NCBI GenBank assembly: GCA_001795455.1
Contig: MGPB01000021.1
Span: forward strand, 310,001 to 374,000
Direction: 5' to 3'
DNA length: 64,000 nt
Source of the DNA: Curvibacter sp. GWA2_63_95
GTDB lineage: Bacteria; Pseudomonadota; Gammaproteobacteria; Burkholderiales; Burkholderiaceae_C
Positions 35,019 to 44,756 of this stretch are shown here, one piece after another. The notes under the pieces are model-generated. The model worked only from the letters and a program-made list of their open reading frames with translations. It did no database searches and was not told the DNA's origin. Position 1 is the stretch's first letter, and every line of letters begins with the position of its first letter. The position numbers and the translations under genes were made by a program.

Positions 35019-37367
35019 CTATAGCGATTTGCCACGCAAACGCAGGGCATTTCCAATGACGGATGCCGAACTGAAGCTCATGGCCAGGGCAGCGATCATG
35101 GGCGACAGAAGCCAGCCCGTGAATGGGTAGAGCAAACCAGCCGCCACTGGAATTCCCAAGGCGTTGTACAGGAAGGCAAACATCAGGTTTTGCTTCATGT
35201 TGCCCACGGTGGCGTTGGACAGCGCAAGCGCAATGGAAATACCACGCAAGTCACCCTTTACCAGAGTGACCTGGGCACTGTTCATCGCAACATCCGTTCC
35301 GGTTCCCATGGCAATACCCACATTGGCTCTCGCCAGCGCTGGCGCATCGTTGATACCGTCACCGGCCATAGCCACGATGCGACCTTCCTTCTGCAGTCGC
35401 TCGACCAGGATCAGTTTGTCCTGGGGTTTGACTTCGCCATGCACCTCTTCGATTCCGAGCTTGACGCCCACGGCCTTGGCCGTGGTGATGCCATCACCCG
35501 TCGCCATCACGATGCGCAGGCCGGAGGCTTTGAGGGCTGTCAGCGCCTCCATGGTGCTGGCCTTGATCGGATCAGACACCGCCAGCAGCCCAGCCAATTT
35601 GCCGTCAATGGCCAAATGCATCACGCTGGCACCTTGGGCACGCAAAGATTCGGCTTGGGTTGTCAGGGCGTCCACGGAGATGTTGATCTGCTGCATCAGC
35701 GCCGTGTTGCCCAGCACCAGGTGGCGTCCACCCACCTGGCCTTGAACGCCAATGCCGGATCCTGATTCAAAGTTCTCGGGTTTGTCCAGCACCAGCTTGC
35801 GCTCACGCGCTGCCGCCACAATGGCCGCAGCCAAGGGGTGCTCGCTGCCCTGATCCAGGCTGGCCGCCAAACGTAGAACTTCATCGGCCTCATATCCCTC
35901 GCTGGGAACAGCCTTCTCAAAGGTCGGACGACCTTCGGTCAAAGTCCCGGTTTTGTCGATGATGAGGGTGTCCACCTTGCGCAGGTTCTCGATGGCTGCT
36001 GCGTCACGGAACAATACGCCATTGGTTGCGCCTTTGCCGGTGGCCACCATGATGGACATGGGGGTCGCGAGCCCCAGCGCGCATGGGCAGGCAATTATCA
36101 GGACGGCAACTGCATTGATCAGGCCGTACACCCAGCTCGGTTCGGGGCCCAACAGGCCCCAGCCTAGAAAGGTCAGTACGGCAATGCTGACCACGGCGAC
36201 CACAAAGTAGCCTGCCACCACATCGGCCATGCGTTGCATGGGCGCTCTGGAGCGCTGGGCCAAGGCCACCATTTGTACGATTTGGGACAGCACAGTGTCA
36301 GATCCCACTTTTTCAGACTTCATGACCAGGGCGCCGCTGGTGTTGATGGTCGCGCCTATGACCTTGTCTCCCAGCCGCTTGGTAACTGGCAGGGGTTCTC
36401 CTGTCAGCATGGATTCATCGACTGCGCTGCTACCTTCTGTGACCACGCCATCCACTGGCACCTTCTCGCCAGGTCGCACACGCAAAAGGTCACCCAGATG
36501 GACGTGGGTCAGTTCAATGTCCTCTTCTGTCCCATCTGTCTTGATACGCCGCGCAGTCTTAGGAGCCAAGCCCAGTAGGGATTTGATCGCTGCGGAGGTC
36601 TGGGAGCGGGCCTTGAGCTCCAGCATCTGGCCCAACAGGGTCAATGAAATGATGACTGCTGCAGCCTCAAAGTACACAGCAACCCGCCCCATCGAGACAA
36701 AGGAATCAGGAAAAACGCCCGGAGCGAGGGTGGCCACCACGCTGTAGAGATAGGCCGCCCCCGTGCCAAGGCCGATGAGCGTCCACATATTGGGACTGCG
36801 ATTGACAAAGGATTGCGCCGCACGAACAAAGAATGGCCACCCCGCCCACAGCACGATGGGGGTAGCCAGTGCGAACTCCACCCAGCTCTGTACTGCCATG
36901 TCCATCCACTGCAGCCGGTGTCCAAACATGGCCAGCACGAAAACTACAGCGGTGAGTGGCAGCGTCCACCAGAAGCGGTGTTCAAAGTCCAACAATTCCG
37001 GGTTCTCTTCGTTGTCCAGCGAGGGCATGACCGGCTCCAATGCCATTCCGCACTTGGGGCAACTTCCGGGGTGGTCCTGCCGTATCTCCGGGTGCATGGG
37101 GCAGGTGTAGACCGTTCCCGCCGCAGCAGGCTGTGAGGCCGCCTTTTCTTGAAACCCTCCCATGTATTGCATGGGATTGGCGTCGAACTTCACCTTGCAC
37201 TTGGGTCCGCAAAAGAAGAAGTTGTGTCCCATGTGCTCGGAGTGTTGAGGCGATTGGGCAGTGACCTTCATCCCACACACGGGGTCTTTGAGCGGATTCA
37301 TCTCGTTGGAAGCTCCCGCTTGTTGATGATCAGTACCGTGGTGTCCGATGTGCGTCGAATGGTCCAT
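35019..37367 (-). CDS. copper/silver-exporting P-type ATPase with YHS and HMBD domains
   Basis: ATG 37367, after a GGGGGAAAG site, gives 782 residues. A His-rich start is followed by a YHS metal domain ([11 protein letters not shown] ... [16 protein letters not shown], about 25-68). A heavy-metal-binding domain comes next (YTCPMHPEI ... [10 protein letters not shown], about 82-115). The pump has CPC ([17 protein letters not shown]), DKTGT and GDGINDAP. This arrangement is that of SilP/CopF-type Cu(I)/Ag(I) exporters. Confidence 0.93.
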   Translation of the reverse strand: MDHSTHIGHHGTDHQQAGASNEMNPLKDPVCGMKVTAQSPQHSEHMGHNFFFCGPKCKVKFDANPMQYMGGFQEKAASQPAAAGTVYTCPMHPEIRQDHPGSCPKCGMALEPVMPSLDNEENPELLDFEHRFWWTLPLTAVVFVLAMFGHRLQWMDMAVQSWVEFALATPIVLWAGWPFFVRAAQSFVNRSPNMWTLIGLGTGAAYLYSVVATLAPGVFPDSFVSMGRVAVYFEAAAVIISLTLLGQMLELKARSQTSAAIKSLLGLAPKTARRIKTDGTEEDIELTHVHLGDLLRVRPGEKVPVDGVVTEGSSAVDESMLTGEPLPVTKRLGDKVIGATINTSGALVMKSEKVGSDTVLSQIVQMVALAQRSRAPMQRMADVVAGYFVVAVVSIAVLTFLGWGLLGPEPSWVYGLINAVAVLIIACPCALGLATPMSIMVATGKGATNGVLFRDAAAIENLRKVDTLIIDKTGTLTEGRPTFEKAVPSEGYEADEVLRLAASLDQGSEHPLAAAIVAAARERKLVLDKPENFESGSGIGVQGQVGGRHLVLGNTALMQQINISVDALTTQAESLRAQGASVMHLAIDGKLAGLLAVSDPIKASTMEALTALKASGLRIVMATGDGITTAKAVGVKLGIEEVHGEVKPQDKLILVERLQKEGRIVAMAGDGINDAPALARANVGIAMGTGTDVAMNSAQVTLVKGDLRGISIALALSNATVGNMKQNLMFAFLYNALGIPVAAGLLYPFTGWLLSPMIAALAMSFSSASVIGNALRLRGKSL

Positions 37368-37421
37368 GCTTCTTTCCCCCTGAAAACCCACCAAGGCCAC
37401 TATGAGCCCAGAACTTATTAC

Positions 37422-37895
37422 TCAGCGATAGCCCTGATAGACGCGGGAGCTGCCATCCTTGGACACCAGCAGAACGTCATAGGGATCTTTGCGTCCGGCG
37501 TATATCGATCCGTCCATACCGGGTGAGCCCACTGGCATACCTGGCACAGATAAACCGATTGCGGCAGGCTTCTCTTTCAGCAGCCGTTTGATGTCATTCG
37601 CTGGCACATGCCCCTCAATGACATAACCACCGACCACGGCAGTGTGGCAGGAACCCAACTTCCTGGGCATGCCCAACCTTTCGCGGACCACATCGTTGCC
37701 GGTTTGGTTGACCTTCACTTTGAAGCCAGACTTCTCCAGATGAGCGACCCAGTCTTTACAGCACCCACAGTTAGGGTCTTTCCAGACCTCGACGGATGTG
37801 CCGTGGCTGGCTGCATGTGCGCATGGCAAAGCCAGTATCAAGACGGATGCGAGCAGCATTCGGCGTTGCAGTTGGGTCTTAAATTGAGTGCTCAT
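37422..37895 (-). CDS. DUF411 exported metal-binding protein
   Basis: ATG 37895 gives 157 residues with a signal peptide (cleavage near AHAASHG). The DUF411 motif follows: VEVWKDPNCGCCKDWVAHL, then LGSCHTAVVGGYVIEGHVPA and GLSVPGMPVGSPGMD. The CGCC pair, distal Cys-His and Met residues form a likely copper or silver site. It precedes the copper ATPase by 54 bases and follows a strong hairpin. Confidence 0.88.
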   Translation of the reverse strand: MSTQFKTQLQRRMLLASVLILALPCAHAASHGTSVEVWKDPNCGCCKDWVAHLEKSGFKVKVNQTGNDVVRERLGMPRKLGSCHTAVVGGYVIEGHVPANDIKRLLKEKPAAIGLSVPGMPVGSPGMDGSIYAGRKDPYDVLLVSKDGSSRVYQGYR

Positions 37896-37922
37896 GGTTT
37901 TCTCCTTTGTAGTTTGACGACA

Positions 37923-38018
37923 AAGCACCAATCCCGCTTTGACAAATAACAAGGCGCCGTTGCGGCGCCCTGTTATTTCCGGAAAATTCCTGCAAGCCTC
38001 ACTTGCGCATTGGTGCTT
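37923..38018. repeat. outer inverted repeat around the cusF-DUF411 intergenic hairpin
   Basis: AAGCACCAAT (37923-37932) is the exact reverse complement of ATTGGTGCTT (38009-38018). The terminator-like hairpin at 37945-37977 lies inside this pair, giving a nested cruciform just after the cusF stop. It may be the footprint of a small inserted element or an extended terminator. Confidence 0.5.
37945..37977 (-). terminator. strong hairpin between cusF-like and DUF411 genes
   Basis: AATAACA-x-GGCGCC pairs with GGCGCC-x-TGTTATT around a GTTGC loop, about 13 paired bases with one mismatch. The A+T ends could give a short T run in either direction. It lies just after the cusF-like stop on the minus strand and before the DUF411 gene, so it probably limits read-through between them. 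Confidence 0.65.
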
Positions 38019-38360
38019 CTATTTGACGGTCAGGATGTCCGTGACCACCATTTTTCCGCCGTCGTTGATGACTGCGAATTTGACCTTGTCGCCAGCTTGC
38101 ACCTTGTCCAGCAACGATTTTTCCTTGGCGGTGAAGATCATGGTCATTCCCGGCATGTCCAGGTTCTTGATCTCTCCATGCTTAATGGTGACCTTGCCGG
38201 CTTCCTTGTCGACTTTGCGGATTTCTCCATCGGTCATGGATGCCATTTGTGTTGCATCCATTTTGTTGTGATCCATTTGCGCATTGGCAATACCGGGCAC
38301 GCCGATGAGCGTTGCCATAGCTGCTGCCGCAGCGACGAGTGCGTGTTTGATACGTGTCAT
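38019..38360 (-). CDS. CusF-like periplasmic copper-binding protein
   Basis: ATG 38360 gives 113 residues: signal peptide (to about 27), then a CusF-type beta barrel with VTIKHGEIKNLDMPGMTMIF. The two Met ligands of the CusF motif are kept, but the Trp that stacks on Cu(I) in E. coli CusF is replaced by Met, as in many betaproteobacterial relatives. Downstream of the cupredoxin gene by 56 bases. Confidence 0.88.
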   Translation of the reverse strand: MTRIKHALVAAAAAMATLIGVPGIANAQMDHNKMDATQMASMTDGEIRKVDKEAGKVTIKHGEIKNLDMPGMTMIFTAKEKSLLDKVQAGDKVKFAVINDGGKMVVTDILTVK

Positions 38361-38416
38361 GTGGAATGATCCTTTGTGGGTTGAAAACGAATTGCTTCTC
38401 GACACATGCGTGCCGT

Positions 38417-38902
38417 TTACTTGGCTCCGACCTTCACTTGCCCCTTCATGCCGGCCTCAAAGTGGCCCGGCATCAAACAAGCAAAGTTGACTGTTCCGGC
38501 CTTCGTGAACTGCCAAACGATTTCACCTTGCTTGCCCGCATCCAGCGTGATCTTGCTGGGTTCGTCATGTTCCATGCCGGGGTTCTTTTTCATCTGCTCC
38601 AGGTGCTCCAACAGTTCTTTTTCTGTCCCCAGACTCAGTTCGTGACGGACCTTTCCCACATTCTTCACAACAAAGCGAACGGTCTCGCCCTTCTTGACCT
38701 GGATCTCAGAGGGGGTATAGCGCATGTTGTCGGCCATCTCCACTGTTACCGTGCGTGTGTTTTTTGTGGCGACGCCAGCTTTTCCAATAGCAGTCTCCTC
38801 ACTATGACCACCTCCGTGGCTTCCACTTGCCAGTGCGCCGGTGGAAATTGCCGCAAAGCTGGCGGCTACGAGGATGGTGGAAAAGGTTTTTGCAAATTTC
38901 AT
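38417..38902 (-). CDS. exported cupredoxin (plastocyanin/azurin-like)
   Basis: The 161-residue protein has a signal peptide (to about 26), then a cupredoxin fold. Copper ligands are visible as His in VRHELSLG, then a C-terminal Cys, Met and His in FACLMPGHFEAGM. A His-rich segment follows the signal. Such proteins accompany multicopper oxidases in cop clusters and bind or carry periplasmic copper. It lies 36 bases after the oxidase gene. Confidence 0.9.
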   Translation of the reverse strand: MKFAKTFSTILVAASFAAISTGALASGSHGGGHSEETAIGKAGVATKNTRTVTVEMADNMRYTPSEIQVKKGETVRFVVKNVGKVRHELSLGTEKELLEHLEQMKKNPGMEHDEPSKITLDAGKQGEIVWQFTKAGTVNFACLMPGHFEAGMKGQVKVGAK

Positions 38903-38938
38903 GGTGGGTCCTTGGGTTAAAAATAGGGGCGTTAAAAA

Positions 38939-40351
38939 TTAGTGGCCAGAATGCGCATTGGGTTTCTTCGCATTCATTACGGTAGCGGGCGATGGTTTAT
39001 CGTTTGCAGCCTTACCTGAACTGATTTCCGAGCGCAAACGGGCGGGTTCCGACAGTGGGCCTGTGTATTCCTGAGCAACAGTCCCTGGTGGGTACTTGTA
39101 AGGGCCTGGGTCGCTGTAGTCGCCGGGTTTTTGATCCTTGCGCACTTTGAGCACACTGAACATGCCGCCCATTTCAACCGGCCCAAACTGGGCCTGGCCA
39201 GTCATCATCGGAGCGGTGTTTTCAGGAATGGGCATTTCCATTTCACCCATGTCTGCCATGCCGCGCTCGCCCATGAGCATGTAGTCTGGGGAGACTTTCT
39301 GGATTTTTTTAACCAGACCCCGGTGATCCACTCCGACCATGGTGGGAACCGTGTGTCCCATGGCGTTCATGGTGTGGTGGCTCTTGTGGCAATGCATGGC
39401 CCAGTCACCTTCTTCGTCGGCAACGAACTCAATCTGGCGCATTTGCCCCACGGCCACATCGGTCGTGACCTCATACCAGCGCGTGGTGGGCGGTGTCGGA
39501 CCCCCGTCAGTCCCTGTGACCAAGAATTCGTGGCCGTGGATGTGAATGGGGTGGTTGGTCATTGTCAGGTTGCCCACACGGATGCGAACCCGGTCGTTGT
39601 GGCGCACATTGAGCGTATCGATGCCCGGGAAGACACGACTGTTCCAAGACCAGATGTTGAAATCCAACATGGTGTTGATCTTGGGCGTTTTGGTTCCAGG
39701 CTCTACGTCAAAGGCGTTCAGCAAGAAACAGAAGTCCCGATCCACATCACTGATATGTGGGTGCTTTTCCTTGGGGTGTGTGACCCAGAAGCCCATCAAG
39801 CCCATGGCCATCTGGACCATTTCGTCCGCATGCGGGTGGTACATGAATGTCCCAGGCCGACGCGCTACAAACTCGTACATATAGGTCTTGCCAACGGGTA
39901 TAGCCTTCTGGTTCAGGCCACCCACACCATCCATGCCACTGGGCAAACGTTGTCCATGCCAATGAATTGTTGTGTGCTCGGGAAGTTTGTTGGTGACGAA
40001 GATTCGCACCCGGTCACCTTCCACCACCTCAATGGTGGGGCCGGGACTTTGGCCGTTGTAGCCCCACATATTGACTTTGAAGCCAGGGGAGACTTCTCGC
40101 TCAACCGGCTCTGCCACCAGGTGAAACTCCTTGACACCGTTGTTCATACGCCATGGCAGGGTCCAACCATTGAGTGTTACCACGGGGTTGTAGGGACGGC
40201 CATTGGTGGGGACCAGCGGTGGTGCGGTGTTGACGGATGTCTGAATGACGGGTTCAGGCAAAGTGGCCAATGCGGAACGAGCGACCGTGATGCCAGCAAC
40301 GGCGGTTGCAGCACCTGCGAAGAATCGACGACGAGAATTGGATTGATCCAT
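38939..40351 (-). CDS. Tat-exported multicopper oxidase
   Basis: The 470-residue protein has a twin-arginine signal (SNSRRRFFAGA) and four copper-binding segments: HWHG, HPHADE, HPIHIHGHEF and HCHKSHHTM. The C-terminal third is Met-rich (MADMGEMEMPIPENTAPMM), typical of copper-handling oxidases. It probably oxidises Cu(I) to Cu(II) in the periplasm. It ends with a low-complexity tail. It follows the TolC gene by 15 bases. Confidence 0.92.
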   Translation of the reverse strand: MDQSNSRRRFFAGAATAVAGITVARSALATLPEPVIQTSVNTAPPLVPTNGRPYNPVVTLNGWTLPWRMNNGVKEFHLVAEPVEREVSPGFKVNMWGYNGQSPGPTIEVVEGDRVRIFVTNKLPEHTTIHWHGQRLPSGMDGVGGLNQKAIPVGKTYMYEFVARRPGTFMYHPHADEMVQMAMGLMGFWVTHPKEKHPHISDVDRDFCFLLNAFDVEPGTKTPKINTMLDFNIWSWNSRVFPGIDTLNVRHNDRVRIRVGNLTMTNHPIHIHGHEFLVTGTDGGPTPPTTRWYEVTTDVAVGQMRQIEFVADEEGDWAMHCHKSHHTMNAMGHTVPTMVGVDHRGLVKKIQKVSPDYMLMGERGMADMGEMEMPIPENTAPMMTGQAQFGPVEMGGMFSVLKVRKDQKPGDYSDPGPYKYPPGTVAQEYTGPLSEPARLRSEISSGKAANDKPSPATVMNAKKPNAHSGH

Positions 40352-40366
40352 GGTTTTTCCTATTTG

Positions 40367-41476
40367 TTACTCAGCCGAAGCACCGCCACCCGCACCAATG
40401 CTTACAAAGTTGGCGGGTTCACCGCCCTGCAGTACCCAGTGCAAATCAGCTTCCGCAATGAGGAGGTCGCGTTTGGTGTTGATAGAAGTGACGCTTGATT
40501 GCAGTTGGGTCGCTGTCTCTGTCAGCAGATCCCAGACGCTCAGCAGCATTCCGTTGTACCGAAGCACGGTTTCGTCATAGATGAACTGACGCAGCTTCTG
40601 TTCGTCCTGTGACAAACGGGCAGCCGCGTAGCTCGCGTTGTAGATGTCGAATGCCTGTTGCGCCGTTCCCTGGACACGCAGACCTTCGGAACGTGGAAGT
40701 ACCGCACGCACGGCTTTCAGACCTTTTTGGACGGCCTCCGCGGCAATAGGCTGGTCAGGGACCTCTGGCAGTGAGTCTGGTAGTCCTACGCTAGAGGAAA
40801 TGCCCCACAACTTGAGTGTCTTGAGCAACGCTATCTGTGCCTGCTTGGCTTCTGCCGCTGATTTCAGGGTTTGGAGCTTGACGTTACCCAGTTTCGACTG
40901 GGACTGGGCCTGCTCCATGCGGCTCCAATTGCCGACGCGAGCCATGCGACGGGCCAGTTCGGCTGCAGCTGACGAAGCCTCTTGCATATCCTGTTGAAGT
41001 TTCAGTCCAGCCTGGGCGGCCACCGCATTCCACCAAGCCTTACGAGTGTCCACCGCGACGTCAAGAACGGAGTCAAAGTCATCCACATGGCGACGCACGC
41101 TGGGATCGACCTCCAACCACCGTCCTTGGGCAATACGCTCTTGATTGGCTGTACCCAGTTGGGACAAAGAAGAAGTCAATTCAGGGCGTGCACGCCATGC
41201 CTGCCGAACTGCTGCATCCGCTGTTTTTAGCCATAAGTCGGGCGCAACAACGGGAGCTTCTTTGGTTGCCGCGTCATTGGCCTGTTCCCACTTGAGGACA
41301 TCCGCATGACCCCGCTTGAACTGAGAGACCTCATCATTGGCTTTACGCCAATCGATGGTGCCTTGTTCCACAGGCTCTTGCACGGCCTGTTGGGCTGATG
41401 CTGTACCCACAAGGGTACACAGGGCGAGCGTTGCTAACCACAGTGGTTTGCGTCGCAGGATCGGAACACGATGCAT
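40367..41476 (-). CDS. TolC-family outer-membrane protein of the cop operon
   Basis: The 369-residue protein has a signal peptide (cleavage near TASAQQ) and two long amphipathic coiled regions (about 140-215 and 285-345) as in TolC channels, but is short for the family (usually 420-480). It is the first gene of the minus-strand cop operon and starts opposite copR across a CopR-type palindrome. It has no dedicated pump beside it and may share CusBA or act with the oxidase. Confidence 0.8.
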   Translation of the reverse strand: MHRVPILRRKPLWLATLALCTLVGTASAQQAVQEPVEQGTIDWRKANDEVSQFKRGHADVLKWEQANDAATKEAPVVAPDLWLKTADAAVRQAWRARPELTSSLSQLGTANQERIAQGRWLEVDPSVRRHVDDFDSVLDVAVDTRKAWWNAVAAQAGLKLQQDMQEASSAAAELARRMARVGNWSRMEQAQSQSKLGNVKLQTLKSAAEAKQAQIALLKTLKLWGISSSVGLPDSLPEVPDQPIAAEAVQKGLKAVRAVLPRSEGLRVQGTAQQAFDIYNASYAAARLSQDEQKLRQFIYDETVLRYNGMLLSVWDLLTETATQLQSSVTSINTKRDLLIAEADLHWVLQGGEPANFVSIGAGGGASAE

Positions 41477-41547
41477 AGGAGTCCTTTGGCTTTGTGTAAA
41501 ACTGACTGAACTTTATCGAGACGGTCCCAACACCAAGCTGTCGCTTT

Positions 41548-41565
41548 GATTACAAATTTGTAATC
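41548..41565. promoter_or_regulatory. CopR/CusR-type operator between tolC and copR
   Basis: GATTACAAATTTGTAATC is a perfect 18-base palindrome. It lies 52 bases before the copR GTG and 72 bases before the divergent tolC start. It matches the kind of site (TTACA ... TGTAA) bound by CopR/CusR response regulators, so it probably controls both directions. Confidence 0.8.
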
Positions 41566-41616
41566 TTCGGCGACGCCAGCGTCAACCGGTGCACACTTGA
41601 GAAAAGGACACCGACT

Positions 41617-42303
41617 GTGAAGATACTGATCATTGAAGACGAACCCAAGACGGGCGAATACCTGCGACAAGGCCTGAAAGAGGCCAGTTTTATTGTGGAT
41701 CTGGTCCACAACGGCAATGATGGCCTGCACACTGCCCTTGAGGGTGAGCACGATCTCATCATCTTGGATGTGATGCTTCCAGGCATGGATGGCTGGGAGG
41801 TGATGCGTAACCTGCGCCGCAAGGGTAATGAAGTTCCGGTTTTGTTCCTGACCGCCAAAGATCAGGTGGAGGACCGAATCAAGGGTTTGGAACTGGGCGC
41901 AGACGACTACCTGGTCAAGCCTTTTTCATTTGCGGAGCTGCTGGCCCGTGTCCGTACTATCTTGCGGCGCGGCAAGTCCGGTGTCGAGGCAACCTCACTG
42001 AAAGTAGCTGACCTGGAGCTGGATTTGCTGCGTCGCCGTGTAACACGTGCAGGCAAACGCATCGATTTGACCTCCAAGGAATTCGGTTTGCTGGAGCTTT
42101 TGATGCGCCGACAGGGGGAAGTGTTGCCTCGATCCCTGATCGCATCTCAAGTCTGGGATATGAATTTTGACAGTGACACCAATGTCATTGAAGTAGCGGT
42201 ACGGCGTCTGCGCAGCAAGATTGACGACGCGTTCGAGCCCAAGCTGCTCCAGACTGTGCGCGGCATGGGCTATGTTCTGGAAAACCCGCTATCCACGCCA
42301 TGA
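41617..42303 (+). CDS. copR: heavy-metal response regulator (OmpR family)
   Basis: The 228-residue protein starts at GTG 41617 after a GAAAAGGA site. It has a receiver domain (1-120) with the acidic pocket EDE near residue 9, phosphoacceptor Asp in ILDVMLPG near 51 and Lys in LVKPF near 101. An OmpR winged helix follows (about 130-225). Its kinase overlaps by four bases. Copper-dependent activation of the divergent cop operon and its own operon is expected from family and site. Confidence 0.92.
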   Translation: MKILIIEDEPKTGEYLRQGLKEASFIVDLVHNGNDGLHTALEGEHDLIILDVMLPGMDGWEVMRNLRRKGNEVPVLFLTAKDQVEDRIKGLELGADDYLVKPFSFAELLARVRTILRRGKSGVEATSLKVADLELDLLRRRVTRAGKRIDLTSKEFGLLELLMRRQGEVLPRSLIASQVWDMNFDSDTNVIEVAVRRLRSKIDDAFEPKLLQTVRGMGYVLENPLSTP

Positions 42304-43694
42304 CGCAGCGCTTCTCACTCACCACCCGCCTTACCCTGTTTTACACACTGGCATCAGCCACCGTCCTGCTGGGCCTGGGAGGTGTGACTTCATTGGCAAT
42401 GAATCAGCACTTTGAAGATCTGGACCGTAGCCTTCTGGAGGACAAAATCCACCTGATTCAAGAGGTCGCAACGAAGGCCACTTCATCGCAGGATCTGCAA
42501 ACCCGCTTAAACGAGGTCCTTCACAGCCATGAAGGATTAATCGTGAACGTTCAAATCAGCGGAAAGACGCTGTATGAGACTGCAAAGTTTGAAATCCCCG
42601 ACGGATATGCAGGTGAGGTGGGTACGGACCTGAAGTCACAAAAAATGCAGAGTTGGCAAAGTGCGGGGCATCAGTACCGCGCCCTGGGTATGTTGATCAG
42701 CTCCGAATTGCAAAGTGACGGACCTCTAGCTGTGTGGGTTGCCCTGGATACAAAATTGCATGATCATTTTCAGACGCATTTCCAGACCACTCTCATGCTT
42801 TACGTGACTCTGGCGACTTTGTTCAGTGGCGTGTTGGGGTGGATGGCAGCCAATCGAGGATTGGCTCCGCTTCGGATTATGCGAACACGTGCCCAAGCCG
42901 TGACCTCCAACCAACTTGAGGAGCGCATGCCGGTAGAAGCAGTCCCAGTAGAAATGGCGGATCTCGCTGGTACCTTGAACGACATGCTGGACCGCCTGCA
43001 GGAAGACTTTCGTCGACTTTCTGAATTCTCTTCTGATCTGGCGCACGAGCTCAGAACCCCGATCAGCAATTTGCTCACCGAAACCCAAGTCACGCTGTCT
43101 GCCAAAAGAAGCAATGAAGACTATCAGGACGTTTTAGCTTCCAACTCCGAGGAGCTACAGCGCTTGGCCAGGATGGTGTCAGATATGCTTTTTTTGGCTA
43201 AAACGGAGCATGGGCTAGCACTTCCAAGTCGAGAGAGTATCGCTGTGGAGGTGGAGGCCCGGGCCCTGTTCGACTTCTACGAGGCACTGGCCTCAGACAA
43301 GGATATTCTCCTGAAGTTGGTTGGCAGCGGTACGGTTGGCGGTGATCGCTTGATGCTGCGACGGGCATTGAGCAATCTGCTCTCCAATGCGCTTCGCCAT
43401 GCCTCTCCTGGTACGGTTGTGTCCATTGAAATTCAATCGGGAGAAGGCGTTGAGGTCACCGTGTCCAACCATGGCCCAAGCATCAGCCCGGAAATGCTGC
43501 CTCGCCTGTTTGATCGGTTCTTTCGCGTTGACAAATCGCGGACCCATCCAGAAAGTGACGGTGCAGGACTGGGATTGGCGATCACCCGCGCCATCATGGC
43601 GGCTCATGGAGGTGGGATTTCCGTGACGTCTACGTCCGGCGTGACGCGCTTTACCCTCAAATTCCCCAAATCCGAAAGTCTTGTCCAAGAGTAA
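42300..43694 (+). CDS. copS: heavy-metal sensor histidine kinase
   Basis: The 464-residue protein has helices near 10-35 and 160-185 bounding a periplasmic sensor loop. A HAMP domain follows, then a dimerisation helix with the phospho-acceptor [12 protein letters not shown] (near residue 245). The ATPase region has the N box ([10 protein letters not shown]), a [10 protein letters not shown] box and the F box. It matches CusS/CopS. The receptor gene overlaps by ATGA. Confidence 0.92.
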   Translation: MTQRFSLTTRLTLFYTLASATVLLGLGGVTSLAMNQHFEDLDRSLLEDKIHLIQEVATKATSSQDLQTRLNEVLHSHEGLIVNVQISGKTLYETAKFEIPDGYAGEVGTDLKSQKMQSWQSAGHQYRALGMLISSELQSDGPLAVWVALDTKLHDHFQTHFQTTLMLYVTLATLFSGVLGWMAANRGLAPLRIMRTRAQAVTSNQLEERMPVEAVPVEMADLAGTLNDMLDRLQEDFRRLSEFSSDLAHELRTPISNLLTETQVTLSAKRSNEDYQDVLASNSEELQRLARMVSDMLFLAKTEHGLALPSRESIAVEVEARALFDFYEALASDKDILLKLVGSGTVGGDRLMLRRALSNLLSNALRHASPGTVVSIEIQSGEGVEVTVSNHGPSISPEMLPRLFDRFFRVDKSRTHPESDGAGLGLAITRAIMAAHGGGISVTSTSGVTRFTLKFPKSESLVQE

Positions 43695-43799
43695 ACCTAG
43701 AGCGCATGTGGAGACATGACGTCTTTGTAACGAGTGGGTCATGCTCCCGTAGGGGGCAACTTTCTACATTGGAGTCAACGGTGCAGTGATCGCATCGTT

Positions 43800-43819
43800 C
43801 CCACGAAATCCCTCGTGGG
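43800..43819. other. hairpin upstream of the copK-like gene
   Basis: CCCACGA pairs with TCGTGGG across a six-base loop. It lies about 30 bases before the start, in the probable leader of the copK-like mRNA; a T run is missing, so it is not a clear terminator. Confidence 0.4.
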
Positions 43820-43848
43820 GTTGCACTCACTTTGAAGGAATTTCAATC

Positions 43849-44136
43849 ATGTCTATCCGCAAGTCTGTCATCGCTCTGGCTCTGGCCGTGCCTTTCGCAT
43901 CTGCTTTCTCGATGGATCTGGCAATTGCCAAGTCGATTCCACTGAAGGACGGCTCCGTCGTTCACCAATTCAAGAACGGCAAGATGGCTATGGAAGACAA
44001 GTATGGACGTCCCACTCGAATGAATGTGGGCGAAACCATGGCTGCCGCTGATGGAACGACGATTACGGCTAACAGTGACGAAGTCGCGTTGCTCTCTTCG
44101 GTAATTCGCGACCACTACGGTCGCACTACCAAGTAA
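43849..44136 (+). CDS. CopK-like periplasmic copper-binding protein
   Basis: ATG 43849, with GAAGGA upstream, gives 95 residues: signal peptide (to about 27) and a 68-residue mature protein. The mature part follows CopK of Cupriavidus metallidurans: LKDGSVVHQFKNGKMAMEDKYGRPTRMNVGETM with several Met. CopK binds Cu(I) and Cu(II) cooperatively. A perfect 12-bp terminator follows. It is probably transcribed separately from copRS. Confidence 0.85.
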   Translation: MSIRKSVIALALAVPFASAFSMDLAIAKSIPLKDGSVVHQFKNGKMAMEDKYGRPTRMNVGETMAAADGTTITANSDEVALLSSVIRDHYGRTTK

Positions 44137-44202
44137 GTCTGACTTTCCCAGTCAGCTTGACAAGCTCAGCCGACAGGCGGACCCGGTAGTTGCCGATACC
44201 AG

Positions 44203-44231
44203 AAAATCCCAGACCGTTGTCTGGGATTTTT
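44203..44231 (+). terminator. Rho-independent terminator after copK
   Basis: A perfect 12-base stem (AAAATCCCAGAC with GTCTGGGATTTT) with a CGTT loop lies at 44203-44230, continuing into a T run. It ends the copK transcript. Confidence 0.85.
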
Positions 44232-44307
44232 GTTGGCGCCGTGGTCGCCCCTCCTTGCACTTGCAGTAGGCTTGTAAATAAGAGGCGCAATTCCCGTAGG
44301 CGTATAA

Positions 44308-44502
44308 ATGACACACGAACTCATCAATTTGCCCAAGGCGTCGCATGAAACGCTGAGCATCATATTGGTCTGTGGTGGATTGGCTTCTTTGGCTCTGTTG
44401 CTTTGGATCGGCAACATGTACTGGCGTGATCGAAAACGATTTGGTCAACGCAAGCCGAATGTCAGAAATCGACCTCGTTCCAAGCGGAAAAAGCGATATT
44501 GA
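44308..44502 (+). CDS. possible small membrane protein, unknown
   Basis: The 64-residue frame has one membrane helix (residues 15-37: TLSIILVCGGLASLALLLWIG) followed by a very basic tail (RKPNVRNRPRSKRKKRY). Membrane helix plus basic C-terminus is protein-like, but there is no strong ribosome site. A second frame (44459-44713) overlaps it. It precedes the GHKL ATPase gene by 254 bases. Confidence 0.35.
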   Translation: MTHELINLPKASHETLSIILVCGGLASLALLLWIGNMYWRDRKRFGQRKPNVRNRPRSKRKKRY

Positions 44503-44756
44503 ACTGCGCAGCATTGATCTCTATCGTCATTCAGGACATTGTCGCCCACACCGAATTAGGGAGAAGCACCATGATGATGACTACGGTGCCGCGGAATACT
44601 ACAGCCGAGACGACGCGAACATGCTCCTTGCGACGGCTACGGCACTCATCGCGTCCTCTCTGGCACGCCTCCAATCATCGGAAGTTCATGGGCTAGGCGC
44701 GGCGAAAGTTTGAATGGACGAATTGGGATGCAGAATGCTTCCCTAGGGAGGACGTT

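Noticed and set aside
44459..44713. 84-codon frame MSEIDLVPSG ... in the gap before the GHKL gene
   Set aside because: It overlaps the other small frame at 44308-44502 in a different phase and has no ribosome site; I could not choose it as a gene.
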